From contig CAZTME010000022.1 of assembly GCA_964614795.1 (NCBI GenBank), positions 1-14,903 on the forward strand: DNA of 14,903 bases, written 5' to 3'. The notes under the pieces were generated by a model, which was not told the origin of the DNA, did not search any database, and saw only the letters and a list, made by a program, of their open reading frames with translations. Position numbers and translations under genes: made by a program. This document shows positions 12,958 to 14,903 of the stretch, piece after piece (the stretch's first letter is position 1; every line of letters starts with the position of its first letter). This DNA is from CAZTME01 sp964614795. Its GTDB lineage: Bacteria; Patescibacteriota; Microgenomatia; UBA1400; PJMF01.

Positions 12958-14903
12958 TCAAGGGCTGGGAGTGATTATTGGAGTTGGCGACGGTGTGATC
13001 ACCGGAGTTGGTTCCGGAGTGGGAGCGGGGGTAACGATTGGAGTTGGCTCCGGGGTAGGAGCAGGTTTTTCCCATGAAGCTCCACCCGTGCCAATTCTAG
13101 CCGTACCACTTCTTGCTTCTTTTTTCTCTTTGGAAACAGCTTTAGCAAAAATTTCATGCTGACCTTTTGGCAAGTCTAAACTACCTTTGTGAGAAGAAGA
13201 GCGAATTTCCTCCCGAAGAGAACCATTAACCCAAATTTCAATTTTTTCTATTCCGGAACCGGAATCCGCTTCCACTTCAACCTCAATTCTTTCTGAATCA
13301 TAGGTTTTTTTATCTTCCGGACTTTTCAGTCTAATAAAAACTTCATTTTGATCACCACAATATTCAGTGGGAATTTTGTAGCGACCGTCATCTTTACCGG
13401 CAATCCATGCATCTATACCTTCTTGCCATCTGTTCCTGCCATCTTGACTCACGGGATCATTTTCTCTCAAAATAATAAACTCTTTTTCATCAAAATCTCC
13501 AGAAGCCACCCTGGCATCATTCGCTAATTTTAACTCACCACGACAAAGTTTTAATTTGGTGTGAATGGGATCCGGTAATGAAGGCAGGCTTCCTTTGATA
13601 GCATAATCTTTTTTTGTTGGCAAATCGCCATAAGCGGGATATCCGGAAATTGCATTCACTTCAACCTCTTCAACTTCTTCTGGCATTGCCCAAGCTTGCG
13701 GTTTTTGATCTTGAATTTTCAGGACAGCCTCCAAACTGCGCCTCCAAATGGGTGTGGCTCCCGTTACACCAGAAGCAACTCTTTTCATAGGAGAGTTGTC
13801 ATTGTTTCCCACCCATACACCTACAATGGCCGTATTTGTCCAACCAATCGCCCAGTTATCTCTTTGATCATTGGTTGTTCCGGTTTTCACCGACACTCCC
13901 GGACCCATATTTAGCAATGAGCCCGTGCCAAAAGCTAAAGCTCTAGCTGAATTGTCCGCCAAAATGTTATTTATTAAAAACGCCTCACCCTCACTCATTA
14001 TTCTTAAACCTTGAACCGGCCTATATTCAAACAATTTGCGATTGCTTGCATCCGTCACTTTTAAAATGCTTACAGGCTCATTTTTCAAGCCACCGTTGGC
14101 AAAAGAACTATAGGCATTCACTAAATCAATCATGTGTACTTCCGCACCACCCAAAGTTACTGCCAAACCGAATCTTTTCAGGTTTTCCGGTGTGGGCGCC
14201 AAAGCTTTCAAGCCAAATTCTTCGGCAGTTTTTAAAAATTCTTCAACACCAACTATTGCTAATGCCTTTACTGCCGGAATATTCAGCGAACTACCCAAAC
14301 TATTTCTAATCGAAACCGGCCCACGAAAAGTACCGTCATAATTTTTGGGTTGATAAGGTTTGTCCGCGTCTGTGGCCTGAAAAACAGTTTCCGCATCCAC
14401 AATCATAGTAGCGGGTGTATAACCCTTTCTTAGATAGGCAAGATAAGTCAAAGGCTTGATAGCAGACCCAGGTTGTCGTAAACCATCCACCACCACATTG
14501 TACTCACCACCAATTTCTTTATCATCGTAATTTTTGCTACCAATCATGGCTAAAATTTCACCGTTTTTGGGATCGATGATTAAAACCGCACCGTTAGAAA
14601 TATCAACATTTTTTACTTTTTCTAATTCTTCTTCAACAATTTTTTGAACTTCTTCTTGAATACGCCAATCCAAACTGGTCACAACCGACAAGCCCGCAGT
14701 GGCAACTCCTTCCCCATATTGCTCCTCCAAAACATCTCTGACATAAAAAACAAAGTGTGGAGCTTTAACATTGGTGGCCAATCTTGAAAACACCACATTT
14801 TCAAAATCGGCGATCACCGAATCATACTCTTCTTGAGTTAAATAGCCATCTTCCAGCATTCTTCTCGCCACACCCAAAGAGCGCATTTTCCACAAGGGCT
14901 GAC
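12958..14903 (-). CDS. Class A penicillin-binding protein (PBP1A-like), 5' end beyond window
   Basis: The frame stays open to the window edge, so the membrane anchor and GT51 transglycosylase domain lie outside; only the end of the linker (RRMLEDGYLTQEEY) is seen. The transpeptidase domain cross-links peptidoglycan outside the membrane. Numbered from the TTG codon at 14895, it has S144-A-I-K147 (RQPGSAIKPLTY), S203-L-N205, and K337-T-G339 (VSVKTGTTND), all three active-site motifs. Residues 400-515 are a less conserved segment with Cys451 and Cys513, perhaps a disulfide. Residues 518-600 look like an Ig-like beta domain (KIEIWVNGS, LPKGQHEIFAKAVS). The end is a Pro/Thr repeat tail (about 610-645), probably a wall-spanning or surface segment. 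It converges on the O-antigen ligase-like gene. Confidence 0.93.
   Translation of the reverse strand, partial: QPLWKMRSLGVARRMLEDGYLTQEEYDSVIADFENVVFSRLATNVKAPHFVFYVRDVLEEQYGEGVATAGLSVVTSLDWRIQEEVQKIVEEELEKVKNVDISNGAVLIIDPKNGEILAMIGSKNYDDKEIGGEYNVVVDGLRQPGSAIKPLTYLAYLRKGYTPATMIVDAETVFQATDADKPYQPKNYDGTFRGPVSIRNSLGSSLNIPAVKALAIVGVEEFLKTAEEFGLKALAPTPENLKRFGLAVTLGGAEVHMIDLVNAYSSFANGGLKNEPVSILKVTDASNRKLFEYRPVQGLRIMSEGEAFLINNILADNSARALAFGTGSLLNMGPGVSVKTGTTNDQRDNWAIGWTNTAIVGVWVGNNDNSPMKRVASGVTGATPIWRRSLEAVLKIQDQKPQAWAMPEEVEEVEVNAISGYPAYGDLPTKKDYAIKGSLPSLPDPIHTKLKLCRGELKLANDARVASGDFDEKEFIILRENDPVSQDGRNRWQEGIDAWIAGKDDGRYKIPTEYCGDQNEVFIRLKSPEDKKTYDSERIEVEVEADSGSGIEKIEIWVNGSLREEIRSSSHKGSLDLPKGQHEIFAKAVSKEKKEARSGTARIGTGGASWEKPAPTPEPTPIVTPAPTPEPTPVITPSPTPIITPSP
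12961..13068 (-). repeat. Pro/Thr-rich repeat coding for the PBP tail
   Basis: Short repeats encode units such as TPEPTPIVTPAP and TPSPTPIITPSP at the protein C-terminus. On the plus strand they appear as recurring GGAGTTGG and GGTTCCGGAG-like blocks, clearly more GC-rich than the surrounding DNA. Such tracts slip easily, so tail length may vary between strains. Confidence 0.7.

Noticed and set aside
12971..13162. Gly/Val-repeat open frame on the plus strand
   Set aside because: It is the antisense reading of the Pro/Thr tail of the PBP gene.
1..14903. Search for CRISPR arrays, insertion sequences, integrases and att sites
   Set aside because: No regularly spaced repeats, transposase or integrase motifs, or tRNA-gene duplications were seen.

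Overview
The window looks like chromosomal DNA of a Candidate Phyla Radiation (Patescibacteria) bacterium, most likely the Microgenomates group. The sequence is AT-rich and densely coded. It carries lineage-typical small or reduced housekeeping proteins: a trigger factor without its PPIase domain, a 663-residue PheT without the tRNA-binding B2 domain, and proteins resembling DUF5660 and DUF5674. TGA serves as a stop codon for several genes, so the code is standard table 11, not the UGA=Gly code of Gracilibacteria/Absconditabacteria. No mobile element, CRISPR array or phage gene is visible. Family calls were made by eye, without database searches.

Left part (1-3938, all minus strand). From the upstream side come a divergent SAM hydrolase/chlorinase-fold protein, a membrane-anchored protein of unknown function, tRNA-Cys and tRNA-Trp. 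A very AT-rich accessory cluster follows: a DUF5674-like protein, a translationally coupled 97-residue helical protein, and an HAD-type phosphohydrolase. The last gene is a truncated ferric-reductase-like membrane protein at the window edge.

Centre (3939-6060, plus strand). A divergent promoter region leads to trigger factor (tig). A DUF5660-like gene follows, with a perfect consensus sigma-70 promoter flanked by two near-identical CTAT-N5-ATAG repeats.

Translation block (6061-11298). A gap of about 875 bp holds only tRNA-Val (minus strand) and a strongly folded leader. Then come infC-rpmI-rplT, closed by a strong 12-bp terminator, and pheS-pheT with a 1-nt gap. This is the classical IF3-L35-L20-PheST cluster, without thrS in this window. 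infC has no ATG near its N-terminus and must start on GTG or another non-ATG codon.

Right part (11299-14903). An O-antigen ligase/polymerase-like membrane protein (plus) converges on a class A penicillin-binding protein (minus, 5' end outside the window). A 68-nt near-palindromic hairpin element lies between them. Both genes act at the cell envelope.

The most noteworthy points are the SAM-hydrolase homologue that has lost its catalytic triad, the DUF5674/97-aa/HAD cassette, the folded infC leader with mutually exclusive pairings, the twin operator-like repeats upstream of the DUF5660-like gene, and the hairpin between the convergent genes.
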